A stretch of DNA of 64,000 nucleotides, from contig NZ_WTYM01000046.1 of NCBI RefSeq assembly GCF_009827435.1, positions 38,306 to 102,305 of the forward strand, written 5' to 3'. The stretch is from Croceibacterium salegens (GTDB lineage Bacteria; Pseudomonadota; Alphaproteobacteria; Sphingomonadales; Sphingomonadaceae). Below the pieces are notes generated by a model that searched no databases, had not been told where the DNA came from, and saw nothing but the letters and a program-made list of their open reading frames with translations. Position numbers and translations under genes: made by a program. Below, piece after piece: positions 25,978 to 34,828 of this stretch. Positions within the stretch are counted from its first letter, which is position 1, and each line of letters starts with the position of its first letter.

Positions 25978-28900
25978 TCAGAAGAGTTTGCGGAACTCGA
26001 GCGAGAGCGTCCGCCCGAGCGGATCGATCAGCAGCGGTTGATACCGCAGCGGCGTATCGCCGCTACTGTCAGTCACGCGCTGGTGCGCATCCGTAAGGTT
26101 GTCGATGCTGAAAGACACCCGCGTGCCTTCCAGGAACGGCACCTGCTCGACCAGCTTCTCTCTTCGTCCGAGATCCGCGAAGACCCTCAGGTTGAGAGTG
26201 AACAGGTCGTCGAAGTAGAGGTCGGTGCTGCCTGGCAATCCGCTACCGTCGACCCGCGTCTTGCTGCTGTAATTTCCGCGCAGGCGCACGCCCATGCCGT
26301 TGTAGAAGACGCCGCCGTTGATCTCGAAGGTGTTCTTCGAAACGCCGCCGCCCGAAAGTGCGTCGCCGTCAAGCAGGTCGAGCAGCGGACCACCGGAGGC
26401 GACCAGCACCTCGTTCTCAAGCTCACGGGTGTAATTCACCGAGAGGTTCCAGCGGCCGAAGTTGCCACCGCGATTACGATTGAACGGGAAGCCTCCAGAG
26501 GCTGCCGCGCCCTGTTGTGGCTGGCCGCCGCCGTTGCCCTGGCCTGGCTGGCTACCCGGAGCGCCCTGGCCACCACCCTGCCCCGGCTGGCTGCCCTGCG
26601 ACGGGGCGCCGCCGCCGAACTGTGCCGGATTGGCGGCGCAGAGACGCTGCTGCAGCTGGCCGACGCGTTCCATGTCGGGCGTCACGCCATCCGGTCCCAT
26701 GAACCGTCGTCGAAACTCTTCGGGAAGGACCGAAAGTTCGGGTGCCTCCTTCGGCTTCCCGTTTTCGCAGAACGCCGCCTGCAGGCGCTGGAAGCCCTCG
26801 GGATTGAAAACGGCACCCGGTCCGCCCTGCCCGTTGGCGCCGCACATGCGCTGGCGCATCTCGGCCAGCCGCTCGGGATCGGGCTTGCCGTCAGGACCCT
26901 TGATCCGTTCCTGCATCTGTTCAGGCAGTCCCGAGATGTCGGGGGTCTCGCCGCCGTCGGCGCAGAGCTGCTCGCGGAATTTCTGGAACGCCTGCGGGTT
27001 GAAGTTGCCTCCCCCGCCACCCTGCTGGCCGCCACCGGGAGCGCCACCAAAGAAGATGAAGGGCGGAGGTCCACCACCGCCGCCGGGAGCACCGCCGCCT
27101 AGTGCGCCGCCGCCGGGGCCACCCGGTCCGCCGGGGCCGCCAAAACCGACTGCAAACCCGCCGCCACCACCGCCGCCGCGCTGGCTGCCTTCCGGCCGCT
27201 CGCCGAGCTGGCCGGAGAAGTTGAGGCCGACGCGAACGCGCGAGGAGCGCTGTTCGGTGAAGGTCACCGGACGCTGGTCGAGCGCGATGAGATTGCCCGC
27301 TCCGTCACGCGTCACGCGCCCGGGGAACGCCGCCTCGATCGCCGGAGTCAACACCGGAAACGAGGCCGTCACGTCGTTCGACTTGTTGCGGAAGTACTCG
27401 ACCGAGACGGCCGTGCGGTCGAACAGCGGCAGCTCGTAGAATGCGCCGAGCCGGATATCACGCTGCGTTTCGCGTTTCAGGTTCGGGTTGCCGCCGCTGG
27501 TGACCTGCGCCAGGACCGTCTGGCCGGTGTTGAAGTCGTAGACCGGCACGTTGTAGTTCGTGATCGTCGGCGCACCGAGCTGGCTCAGCCCCGGCGCGGC
27601 GTCGCGAACGATGCGGGTCGCCTGCAAGGTCAACTTGTCGAACGGACTCCACGTCACGCCCGCAGTCCAGTCGGTCAGGGTGCCGAAGTCCGACAAGTGA
27701 TCGGCGCCGGCGCTGAACGTCGCGGTAAGGTTACCGAGGAACGCCAGCACGTCCATGTCGCGGCTGGCGATCGGGACCGAGACGTTGATGCCGCCGTTGA
27801 AATCGCCGCGCGTCAGCTTGGTCTGCGGCAACGCGGTGCGGGTGTCGTCGCTCTTGATCCGGTCCCAGTCGAATCCGGCATCCAGAGTGACCGAAACGTC
27901 GCCCGCAGGCAGCATGATCGGGCTGCCGATGGCCGTGAACTTGGCACTGGCGCTGTCGGACATGCTGTTGGCGGTATCGAACCCGGCCGCGGTCGGGATC
28001 GTGATCGGGTCGTCGAGACCGAATGCTCCGGTCAGCGCTGCGGTCTGCAGCCCGGCGACATCGGCGCGCCGGTCGATCTTCGTGGTCGAGTCGTTGCGGC
28101 TGGCGTCCAGCGTGCCCGTCAGTTGCCAGTCGCCGGCGTTGGCGTTGAGCGTCGCGCCCATGGCGGCGTTGTCGGTCCGCGAGCGGCGAGCCAGCGGATC
28201 GTCTGCGCCGAAGATGCGCAACTCGGAGTCGCCCGGGGGTGTCGGGCCGGTCAGCAACACGGTATTGAGGCCCGACAGCGACGTGCTGTCGTTGCGGCTG
28301 AGCGTGCCGTTGAGGCTGAGGGAGGCCCCGGCATCGCCCAGACCTTTCGTCCAGTTGGCGGTGAGCTGGTAGTTCTCGGAATCCGCGACGAGCGTGCGGT
28401 ACGGGGCCTGGTCGGGATCACCGGTAACGACCGGAGCGACGGTCTGAGCGATGCCGCGCTCGGCCTCGGTCAGCTTGCTGGTGTCCGAAACGTTTAGGTC
28501 GATGTTGAGGCGGCTCGCGCCGTTGATCGTGAGCAGCGTACCGTCGGCAGACTTGGTCGAGGTCCCGCCGCGGTCGGGCTGCTCGTATTCCAGCTCGACT
28601 TCCTTGCTCGAAAAATTGTCCTTGAGGATGAAGTTGATGACGCGCTGGTTGGGCGGATAGCCGTAACGCTGCGCCACTTCCTCCGGCAGGATCTCGACCT
28701 TGCGGATCGCTTCGGGCGGAAACGAGCGCATCTCGCGGAAAGATGACACGCGCAGCCCATTAAGCAGGAACACAGGCTGACCGCCACCGCGCCCACGCCC
28801 ACTACCTGTTTCCGCGGAAAGCGCGGCGACCAGTTCGGCCAGCGAGCCGGCACCATAGGAGGCGATATCCTCCTCGTTGAGCTCGACGACAGCCGGCTGC

Positions 28901-29115
28901 GGGGCCTCTACCGCACCGCGCAGCGACCCGGCGATGACAAGGATCTCATTGTCGGACAGGTCCTGGCGCTGCTCCGGCGTCATCTGCTCGAGTCCGTCCT
29001 GCGCCTTGCCGACGGTCGAATCCGCATCCGGAACCGGCGTTGAACTCTGCGCGAACGCGGGCGTGCTCAGGGCAACGGCAAGGGCAGCAAGACTCGTGGC
29101 GGGATGCAATCGCAA
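25978..29115 (-). CDS. TonB-dependent receptor with Gly-rich Cys-repeat insertion
   Basis: Outer-membrane receptor of about 1045 residues. The start is set at a TTG (29115) nine bases after GAAGGA, which gives a signal peptide ending TPAFA-Q. The plug domain covers about 55-200 (VFLLNGLRVSSFREMRSFPPEAI, then RYGYPPNQRVINFIL) and a long beta-barrel follows. The barrel is interrupted by about 240 residues of Gly/Pro-rich linker with two Cys-containing repeats, then resumes with LSVNYTRELENEV and ends with a C-terminal aromatic (KLF). The substrate is unknown. An in-frame opening extends to 29304 but that part is not protein-like. It is divergent from infA. Confidence 0.88.
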   Translation of the reverse strand: MRLHPATSLAALAVALSTPAFAQSSTPVPDADSTVGKAQDGLEQMTPEQRQDLSDNEILVIAGSLRGAVEAPQPAVVELNEEDIASYGAGSLAELVAALSAETGSGRGRGGGQPVFLLNGLRVSSFREMRSFPPEAIRKVEILPEEVAQRYGYPPNQRVINFILKDNFSSKEVELEYEQPDRGGTSTKSADGTLLTINGASRLNIDLNVSDTSKLTEAERGIAQTVAPVVTGDPDQAPYRTLVADSENYQLTANWTKGLGDAGASLSLNGTLSRNDSTSLSGLNTVLLTGPTPPGDSELRIFGADDPLARRSRTDNAAMGATLNANAGDWQLTGTLDASRNDSTTKIDRRADVAGLQTAALTGAFGLDDPITIPTAAGFDTANSMSDSASAKFTAIGSPIMLPAGDVSVTLDAGFDWDRIKSDDTRTALPQTKLTRGDFNGGINVSVPIASRDMDVLAFLGNLTATFSAGADHLSDFGTLTDWTAGVTWSPFDKLTLQATRIVRDAAPGLSQLGAPTITNYNVPVYDFNTGQTVLAQVTSGGNPNLKRETQRDIRLGAFYELPLFDRTAVSVEYFRNKSNDVTASFPVLTPAIEAAFPGRVTRDGAGNLIALDQRPVTFTEQRSSRVRVGLNFSGQLGERPEGSQRGGGGGGGFAVGFGGPGGPGGPGGGALGGGAPGGGGGPPPFIFFGGAPGGGQQGGGGGNFNPQAFQKFREQLCADGGETPDISGLPEQMQERIKGPDGKPDPERLAEMRQRMCGANGQGGPGAVFNPEGFQRLQAAFCENGKPKEAPELSVLPEEFRRRFMGPDGVTPDMERVGQLQQRLCAANPAQFGGGAPSQGSQPGQGGGQGAPGSQPGQGNGGGQPQQGAAASGGFPFNRNRGGNFGRWNLSVNYTRELENEVLVASGGPLLDLLDGDALSGGGVSKNTFEINGGVFYNGMGVRLRGNYSSKTRVDGSGLPGSTDLYFDDLFTLNLRVFADLGRREKLVEQVPFLEGTRVSFSIDNLTDAHQRVTDSSGDTPLRYQPLLIDPLGRTLSLEFRKLF
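26640..26990 (-). repeat. Two tandem Cys-containing repeats inside the TonB receptor
   Basis: Each unit of about 50 residues has the pattern FQ.(F/L)....C, then LP..(M/F)..R..GPDG..P...R...(M/L).QR(M/L)C. So there are four cysteines in total, two per unit. The units are flanked by Gly/Pro/Gln-rich linkers coded between about 26480 and 27180. Such an extracellular domain is not a standard TonB-receptor part. Confidence 0.7.
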
Positions 29116-29320
29116 GCGCAGATATCCTTCGAATACAACTGTACACACCCCTGCCGCGCTATTTGGAGAAACTCCCAAATCCCACAAGCTGCGTTCGGGT
29201 AATAAAGTGTCGCAAGTGTATCGGAGCCTAACGCCGCCCTGAGGCGAGGCTTTCCTTTTCGCGCCGGCACGGGTATGGGCGCGGCCACGACTGAGACAAG
29301 GCAACGGAATTACGAACTTT

Positions 29321-29566
29321 ATGGCGAAAGAAGAACTCCTCGAAATGCGCGGGAAGGTGGTGGAGCTGCTGCCTAACGCGATGTTCCGGGTAGAGCTCGA
29401 AAACGGCCATCAGATCATCGGTCACACCGCCGGCAAGATGCGCAAAAACCGCATCCGCGTGCTCGTCGCCGACGAGGTTCTCGTCGAGCTTACGCCCTAC
29501 GACCTGACCAAGGGCCGCATCACCTACCGCTTCATGCCCGGCCGGGGCGGCCCGGGCCCGCAATAA
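29321..29566 (+). CDS. infA: Translation initiation factor IF-1
   Basis: IF-1 binds the ribosomal A site during initiation. The 81-residue product covers the S1/OB fold almost from the first residue ([24 protein letters not shown], then [14 protein letters not shown] and [11 protein letters not shown]). It has a short Gly/Pro tail (PGRGGPGPQ) that is longer than in E. coli. It leads the rightward maf-RNase E/G-yacG-tRNA-Phe group. Confidence 0.97.
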   Translation: MAKEELLEMRGKVVELLPNAMFRVELENGHQIIGHTAGKMRKNRIRVLVADEVLVELTPYDLTKGRITYRFMPGRGGPGPQ

Positions 29567-29580
29567 GCGGCGGGCGGCGC

Positions 29581-30156
29581 TTGGACGCCCCCTCACTGAT
29601 CCTCGCATCCGCCAGCCCGAGACGGCGCGAACTGCTCGCCCGGCTCGGCGTCGAACCGGCGCGCATGGGTGGCGCACATATCGACGAGACCCCGCTAAAG
29701 GGTGAACTGCCGCGCGACTACGCCGTGCGCATGGCGCGCGAGAAGGCGGTAGCCGCCGAAGAGGGCAACGCGTTCGTGCTCGCAGGCGACACCGTCGTCG
29801 CAGTCGGTCGGCGGATCCTGCCCAAAGCAGAGGACGAGGCGACAGCTCGACAGTGCCTTGAACTACTCTCCGGACGGCGTCACCGCGTGCTTTCCGCCAT
29901 CGCCCTGCGCGGACCAGACGGGAGCCTGCGCGAGAAGCTGAGCGAGACGCAGGTGCGCTTCAAGCGCCTCTCCGCCGAGGAAATAGCCTCCTATCTCGCC
30001 GGGGGCGAGTGGCACGGCAAGGCCGGTGGCTACGCCATCCAGGGCAGCGCGGAGGGCCTGATCGCGTGGATCTCCGGCAGCCATTCTGGCGTGGTCGGCC
30101 TGCCGTTGTTCGAAACGCGGGCACTGCTGAAAGCGGCGGGCTTCAGCCTTGGCTGA
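29581..30156 (+). CDS. Maf-type nucleoside triphosphate pyrophosphatase
   Basis: Maf/HAM1-fold nucleotide pyrophosphatase of 191 residues, cleaving non-canonical or modified NTPs. Signature LILASASPRRRELLARLGV is at the N terminus, VLAGDTVVAVGRRIL carries the catalytic Asp, and HGKAGGYAIQG is the third family motif. The start is a TTG at 29581, 14 bases after the infA stop. The end overlaps the next gene by 8 bases. Confidence 0.9.
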   Translation: MDAPSLILASASPRRRELLARLGVEPARMGGAHIDETPLKGELPRDYAVRMAREKAVAAEEGNAFVLAGDTVVAVGRRILPKAEDEATARQCLELLSGRRHRVLSAIALRGPDGSLREKLSETQVRFKRLSAEEIASYLAGGEWHGKAGGYAIQGSAEGLIAWISGSHSGVVGLPLFETRALLKAAGFSLG

Positions 30157-31108
30157 TTGGCTCGTCGAGGAGGGCATCGGCGAACACCGCGCGTTGCTCG
30201 TCGACGGTGGTGAAGCAGTGGCGGCAAAGCTCGACTGGCCCGGCGGACTTGCTGCCGGCCTCGTCGCCGATGCGAAGCTGACCCACTACGTCCCGGCCCG
30301 GCGACGCGGCACGGCGCAGTTTTCCGGCGGCGAAGAAGCGCTGGTTGCGCGCCTCCCGGCCGATACCCGCGAAGGCACCGTCATGCGGCTCGAAGTGACC
30401 CGTCCGGCACTGGCGGAGCGTGGCCGCAACAAGCGCGCGCAGGCGCGGCCGAGCACGTCGGACCCCCGCCCTGCACCATCGCTGGCCGAGGCGCTCGGGG
30501 CGAAGGCGGTGCGGGCCCTGCCCGCGGGCTTGTGGGAAGAGGTCTGGAGCGAGGCCTGGTCGGGTGAGGTCGCCTTCCCCGGCGGAAGCCTTGTCGTGTC
30601 GCCCACGCCCGCGCTGACGGCCATCGACATCGACGGCGCTGCCCCGGCGGCACAACTGGCCCACGAGGCCGTTCCGGCGATTGCCGCGACCCTGCGCCGG
30701 ATGGACCTCGGCGGGTCGATCGCCATAGATTTCCCGGCACTGGCCGACAAGGCCGACCGCCGGGTCGTTGACGAACTCGTTGCCGCCGCGCTGGATGGCT
30801 GGCCGCACGAGCGCACGGCAATGAACGGCTTCGGCCTGCTGCATATTGTCGCTCGGCTCGAGCGCCCGTCTTTGCTCCATCGCCTCGCACTGAACCGCGC
30901 CGGGGCGGGGGCGAGACTCCTGCTGCGCCGCGCCGAGCAGGTCGCCGAACCGGGACAGTTGCTGCTCACCGCGCACCCCGCCGTGCTGGCGCAGGTCGGG
31001 GAGCCGTGGCTGGAGGAACTGGCTCGACGGACTGGACGACAGGTGCGGACAGCACCCGACCCCGCCCTTGCACTCGATGGCGGCTTCGCGCAGGCGGTCG
31101 CATCATGA
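30149..31108 (+). CDS. Ribonuclease E/G-like protein
   Basis: A 319-residue member of the RNase E/G family, much shorter than RNase E. It has the RNase G-like N-terminal region (IGEHRALLVDGG.. and a split S1-like part) and the core GGSIAIDFPAL, followed by NGFGLLHIVARLERPSL, equivalent to the GGxIVIDF and FGLxExTRxR segments. The second metal-binding Asp is uncertain, so activity is not assured. The TTG start overlaps maf by 8 bases. The infA-maf-RNase-yacG order is typical of this group of bacteria. Confidence 0.8.
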   Translation: MADWLVEEGIGEHRALLVDGGEAVAAKLDWPGGLAAGLVADAKLTHYVPARRRGTAQFSGGEEALVARLPADTREGTVMRLEVTRPALAERGRNKRAQARPSTSDPRPAPSLAEALGAKAVRALPAGLWEEVWSEAWSGEVAFPGGSLVVSPTPALTAIDIDGAAPAAQLAHEAVPAIAATLRRMDLGGSIAIDFPALADKADRRVVDELVAAALDGWPHERTAMNGFGLLHIVARLERPSLLHRLALNRAGAGARLLLRRAEQVAEPGQLLLTAHPAVLAQVGEPWLEELARRTGRQVRTAPDPALALDGGFAQAVAS

Positions 31109-31275
31109 CCAAATCGAAAACCTGCCCGATCTGCAGGAAGCCGCGCAGCGAAGAGTTCGCCCCGTTCTGCTCGGCCCGCTGCCGCGACCGCGACCTCGCA
31201 AGCTGGTTCAACGAGGGATATGCGATTCCCGGCCCCCCCGCGAACCCGGAAGACGCGGTCAGGGACGAGGACTGA
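31105..31275 (+). CDS. yacG: DNA gyrase inhibitor YacG family protein
   Basis: A 56-residue zinc protein with CPICRKP near the N terminus and CSARCRDRDLASWFNEGYAIPG, the four-cysteine YacG signature. YacG-type proteins bind GyrB and inhibit its activity in E. coli. The ATG overlaps the RNase gene's TGA in an ATGA. Confidence 0.93.
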   Translation: MTKSKTCPICRKPRSEEFAPFCSARCRDRDLASWFNEGYAIPGPPANPEDAVRDED

Positions 31276-31397
31276 ACGGCCCTCATCCTCCTGTCGTCGG
31301 ATGGAGGTGATTACCCCCTTGCAAAGCGCGCCACGGCCCGCCATAGGCGCGCTTCCAACCGCTCGCGGGCCGGTTTCCGGCCCTTGCTGAAGCGAAT

Positions 31398-31473
31398 GCC
31401 CAGGTAGCTCAGTTGGTAGAGCATGCGACTGAAAATCGCAGTGTCGGTGGTTCGATCCCGCCCCTGGGCACCA
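31398..31473 (+). tRNA. tRNA-Phe (anticodon GAA)
   Basis: A 76-base tRNA including the encoded CCA. The acceptor arm is GCCCAGG/CCTGGGC, the D arm GCTC...GAGC, the anticodon stem TGCGA/TCGCA with loop CTGAAAA (anticodon GAA), and the T arm GGTGG-TTCGATC-CCGCC. Its 3' end is the target of an integrated island: the last 16 bases are repeated at 34829-34844. Confidence 0.97.
31458..31473 (+). repeat. attL-like direct repeat (tRNA-Phe 3' end)
   Basis: The 16-base sequence CCGCCCCTGGGCACCA is the T-arm/acceptor end of tRNA-Phe, identical to the copy at 34829-34844. Confidence 0.75.
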
Positions 31474-31811
31474 TCATTACCATCAAGCATCTGAAACATC
31501 GTCCTTTTCTTCGGGTCGGAAACACGCCAAGGGTCCAAGGTTGGAAACAGCGCGGTCCGCGAGGAGCGTTCGATTGGCGCCTCCGCGGTACTTGGCGAAG
31601 GTCGCGGACTACTTGAGCCCCGTGAACGCCATACGCTTGATTGACCGGGGCCGAAAAGCCCCCCTCATTGTGACAGCGTTATCAACGCAATCGCCGGTGG
31701 CGCACTCAGCGCCATCGGGCATGTCGGGGATAGAGTCGGTTAATCGGTTTGAATCCGTCGCAATGTCGGTTATATATCATCACAACGACGGAACGTATCG
31801 GAATAACCGAC
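31474..31811. other. Left arm of the tRNA-Phe island, no gene
   Basis: No convincing open frame. It holds GGTTGGAAACA at 31539-31549 (with a related GGTCGGAAACA at about 31514), a GGGGC/GCCCC hairpin near 31650, and the half-sites and palindrome ahead of the Fic gene (31735-31813). Confidence 0.5.
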
Positions 31812-31813
31812 AT
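31763..31813. promoter_or_regulatory. Inverted repeat around the Fic start codon (candidate operator)
   Basis: Perfect 11-base arms ATGTCGGTTAT (31763-31773) and ATAACCGACAT (31803-31813), the second overlapping the ATG at 31812. An extra half-site GTCGGTTA lies at 31735-31742. This layout suggests a regulator that binds as two or more dimers; the Fic protein's C-terminal winged-helix-like region makes autoregulation plausible. Confidence 0.55.
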
Positions 31814-32972
31814 GATACACGCCTACCCAATACTTGAGCAGATCGATCACGATGTACTTGGATTAATCCGAGAGCAGCGTCGGTTGTTGCGCCATCAAGT
31901 CGGACAGAACCCGCTACGCTGGAACGGCTTTCTTCGGAAGAACACCTTTGCCCGCGCTCTGCAGGGATCCAACAGTATCGAAGGCATCAACGCGAACCTC
32001 GATGAAGCGATGGCGATCATCGATGACGAACGCCCTGAAACGTTGGAAGAGGAGACGGCGAGAGCGTTAGAAGGTTACCGCCAAGCGGTTACATACATCA
32101 TCCGCATCCACGACGACCCTCACACGAAAGTAGGGACGCAATTTATCCGTACTTTGCACTACATGATGTTGAACTACGACATGTCGAAAATGCCGGGCCA
32201 ATGGCGCCCTGGCCCGGTGTACGTCGTTCACGAGGGGACCAAAGAGGTGGCCTACGAGGGGCCCCCAGCCGAGGAAGTGCCCTGCCTAATGGACGAGTAC
32301 GCTGAGCAACTAAATTCTTCTGACAACGTCGAATCCTCAACGGTGTTGGGCGCTATGGCCCACCTCAATCTGGCGATGATCCACCCGTTCAAGGATGGGA
32401 ATGGCAGGATGGCGCGTGCGTTGCAGACGCTGGTTATTTCGCAAAATGGGATTAGCTCACCTACCTTTTGCAGCATCGAAGAATGGCTCGGACGCAACAC
32501 GCTCGCATATTACGATATTCTAAAGGAGGTGGGTCAAGGTAGCTGGCACCCCAAAAACTCAGCGCTCCCGTGGGTGCGATTTTGCCTCAAGGCGCACTAT
32601 CAACAAGCCGCCACCCTAATGAAGCGAAATACCCATATCGGCCGGGTGTGGGGCGAGATTGCGCAGATCTGCCGCCAACACGATCTGCACGATCGGATGG
32701 AGGGGCCGCTCTTAGAAGCGGCATTCGGATACAAGGTGCGCAATCATCGCTATCGTGAAGAGAGCGACATCTCAGATGCGGTGGCCGGCCGAGACCTAAG
32801 GCGGCTTTGTGAACTTGATTGGCTGATACCAGTTGGCGAAAAGAGAGGCCGATACTACGTGGCCAGCAAGTTGCTGCTCGAAATTACCGAGAGAACCCGC
32901 GAAGAACGGCGCGCAGGTGATCCATATGAGCTCGTCGCCCAACGGACTGCGCAGTTGGAAATGGCAGTCTAA
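31812..32972 (+). CDS. Fic family protein (AMPylator-type, N-terminal self-inhibitory motif)
   Basis: A 386-residue Fic protein. The catalytic loop HPFKDGNGRMAR is at 191-202 and complete (HPFxxGNGR). An N-terminal inhibitory motif S-N-S-I-E-G (53-58) matches [ST]xxxE[GN], so it belongs to the class with the inhibitory helix before the Fic domain. The C-terminal 110 residues look like a winged helix (DAVAGRDLRRLCELDWLIPVGEKRGRYY). The ATG at 31812 is preferred to a TTG at 31749; it has GGAA about ten bases upstream and ends the palindrome. Fic proteins transfer AMP or other groups to target side chains; targets here are unknown. Confidence 0.9.
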   Translation: MIHAYPILEQIDHDVLGLIREQRRLLRHQVGQNPLRWNGFLRKNTFARALQGSNSIEGINANLDEAMAIIDDERPETLEEETARALEGYRQAVTYIIRIHDDPHTKVGTQFIRTLHYMMLNYDMSKMPGQWRPGPVYVVHEGTKEVAYEGPPAEEVPCLMDEYAEQLNSSDNVESSTVLGAMAHLNLAMIHPFKDGNGRMARALQTLVISQNGISSPTFCSIEEWLGRNTLAYYDILKEVGQGSWHPKNSALPWVRFCLKAHYQQAATLMKRNTHIGRVWGEIAQICRQHDLHDRMEGPLLEAAFGYKVRNHRYREESDISDAVAGRDLRRLCELDWLIPVGEKRGRYYVASKLLLEITERTREERRAGDPYELVAQRTAQLEMAV

Positions 32973-32977
32973 TGTAG

Positions 32978-33097
32978 AAGCAAATCGACAAGTTCAAGGA
33001 TGCCGCGCGCGAGCTTGAGTGCGACGACGACGAACGGCGCTTTGAGGAACGGCTTGGGAAGTTGCTGAAGCCGAAACCCTCAAGCGAGGCCGAGTAG
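32978..33097 (+). pseudogene. Remnant of a small conserved protein (K-Q-I-D-K-F type)
   Basis: Thirty-nine codons beginning KQIDKFKDAARELECDDDER and ending at a TAG. It resembles a short conserved hypothetical protein that usually begins MKQIDKFK; here the ATG at 32972 is followed directly by an in-frame TAG, so the start is broken. It lies immediately after the Fic stop. Recognition is from memory of the family and is tentative. Confidence 0.4.
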
Positions 33098-33364
33098 CCT
33101 TCCCAACCGCAGGGCCGCGTCCTCGCTGTCTACGCGAGCCAGCACGGAGGTTTGCCCCTCGCCCTCTTCAACGAGAAAATATCTCCTCAGATCTTCCAGC
33201 GGAGGGTCAACGTATTGCGCCGTTCTGTTGTTGATTGGCTTTAATGCCAATATTCTGCCAACCGCTCTATCGTAGACAAGGCGATTTCGGTCACAAAATG
33301 CCTGCTTGGTAGTCCTAGAATGTGGATGGTGATTGCGCGCAACAAAGGAGTCAATTTCTGACGC
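33080..33364 (-). pseudogene. Open frame without start codon in the island (likely 5'-truncated gene)
   Basis: A 94-codon open frame on the minus strand without an ATG or GTG near its beginning. It reads with protein-like composition (for example RNHHPHSRTTKQAFCDRNR and VDPPLEDLRRYFLVEEGEG) up to a TGA at 33082-33080. It overlaps the remnant at 32978-33097 at its end and the start of the gene at 33322. It may be the 3' part of a truncated gene. Product unknown. Confidence 0.3.
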
Positions 33365-34416
33365 TCATCCTCTCCCACTGTAGTCCGGTAACGGGGCTAT
33401 TGACTGTATCGGACATCGCCGTTTCGCGGCCAGTAGCGAATGGTTCGATTTCAGCCGACTTGCCTTTTCGCGACGTACCTCTGAGTATGGAAGGGAACCA
33501 GCGGTACCTATCCGGTTTTTCGCAGAAGTCGGCAATCTTCGGCCGTACGTTGATCTTGCTCGCCGGCATGGAAATCGTAGCAACAAGGATCATAGCTAGG
33601 CTGCGAGAGACTTCTGACGAGGGCCGCCAAAAAGTAAACATCAACAAGTTAGTTGATGAGATGGACCTCTACGAAACTGAACTAAGTGGTCTGTCACTCA
33701 TTTATCATTTCAAAGACTCAGATGCGGAAATCACGCGTGAGGAAATCGGATGTCTGCGCGCGCCATCGTCATCAGAGGAGGACCTAATTGGGAACGGTAG
33801 TGGCTTAAGGCATTTTGCTCGCGACATTCGCTTCAAACCGGACGGAACTCACGAGAGCCACATTAACATCCGTCACGAGCTAATTTCCAAGGTTCTCATG
33901 CACACGCTTCTCGAGCGCTACCAACCGGAGAGCATAAGCCGGCACTCTTACGGAGGCTGGTTCGAACTCGCCTATGCCGATTTCGACACTTTTGCCAAAG
34001 TCCCATACGGCGTCCAGCTTTGGGCAAGGGGCAAGGGGATTGTGAGCACTGGAGGTCCAGGATACTTTGGATGGTATAGTAACAACAATCTAATAATCAC
34101 CAGATTTCAAATCACAGAAGAAATTGAGGGGCAAAGAAAACTTAATTTGAAACAGTCCATTATTCCAGATTTACTTCGAAGAGATGGAATAATTTCCCCT
34201 CCTTCTGGATCAGTTTTACCGTATTTTGTTGGTCATTTGATTTACGACAGTGATGTAGATAGGTGGATTACTTACATAGATACTGATCCAACTTCTGATG
34301 GCATGATTTTTCAAGTAAACCGTCAAGGTTTTGATCGAATAGTACCTCCTGGATTCATGGAGCACCTTCTTAGCCTACAGCCTAGCAGCCAAGAGGCGGG
34401 ACTATTCAAAACCTAG
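33322..34416 (+). CDS. Island-encoded protein of unknown function
   Basis: A 364-residue protein not recognised. It is soluble in appearance, with no signal or membrane segment, and mixes helical stretches (AGMEIVATRIIARLRE, LVDEMDLYETELSGLSL) with sheet-like aromatic segments (YGGWFELAYADFD, GPGYFGWYSNNNLIITRFQI). Codon use in the second half is clearly more AT-rich than that of core genes, a sign of horizontal transfer. The start is uncertain; in-frame TTG (33400) and ATG (33487) codons are alternatives. With the Fic gene it forms the main cargo of the tRNA-Phe island; a defence or toxin role is possible but unproven. Confidence 0.65.
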   Translation: MDGDCAQQRSQFLTLILSHCSPVTGLLTVSDIAVSRPVANGSISADLPFRDVPLSMEGNQRYLSGFSQKSAIFGRTLILLAGMEIVATRIIARLRETSDEGRQKVNINKLVDEMDLYETELSGLSLIYHFKDSDAEITREEIGCLRAPSSSEEDLIGNGSGLRHFARDIRFKPDGTHESHINIRHELISKVLMHTLLERYQPESISRHSYGGWFELAYADFDTFAKVPYGVQLWARGKGIVSTGGPGYFGWYSNNNLIITRFQITEEIEGQRKLNLKQSIIPDLLRRDGIISPPSGSVLPYFVGHLIYDSDVDRWITYIDTDPTSDGMIFQVNRQGFDRIVPPGFMEHLLSLQPSSQEAGLFKT

Positions 34417-34828
34417 ACCCCCAACGAAGATGCTATGATAGTGGCAAAGGGGCAGCTCTAGCTGGCGCTAGCTAGATCAACTTATTCAGACAAAGAGTTT
34501 GAAGACTTGACCTTCGTGCGAAGGCAATTTTCTAACCACTTGAAGAGACGGCACGGTAGGGCTCAAACTTCTGATCCGCTGTCTAGGCGTCAGGGTGTTA
34601 TCGGCCGAATTTTGGGCCCCGCCCGGAGACAACCATTGAGCTTGAAGCCAACGCCTATGGCGGTCATTTCGCTAATGCCTTGGCAAGTTCTCAACGTACT
34701 TTCACAAAATGGCGATTCGCTCTGCCGAAAAGGTTGGAAACATCACCCGCGGGACTCAGCGGGCTTCCGTTGGTCAAGAGCCTTGGTTGGAAACAGTGCG
34801 GGCGTTGATTTTCAACAGAATGTCCACT

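Noticed and set aside
25885..27439. Long plus-strand open frames over the TonB receptor
   Set aside because: Pro/Ala/Arg-rich antisense readings of the receptor's Gly-rich coding DNA.
31640..31665. GGGGC/GCCCC hairpin in the left arm of the island as a terminator
   Set aside because: There is no T-tract and no gene ending there; it may be chance.
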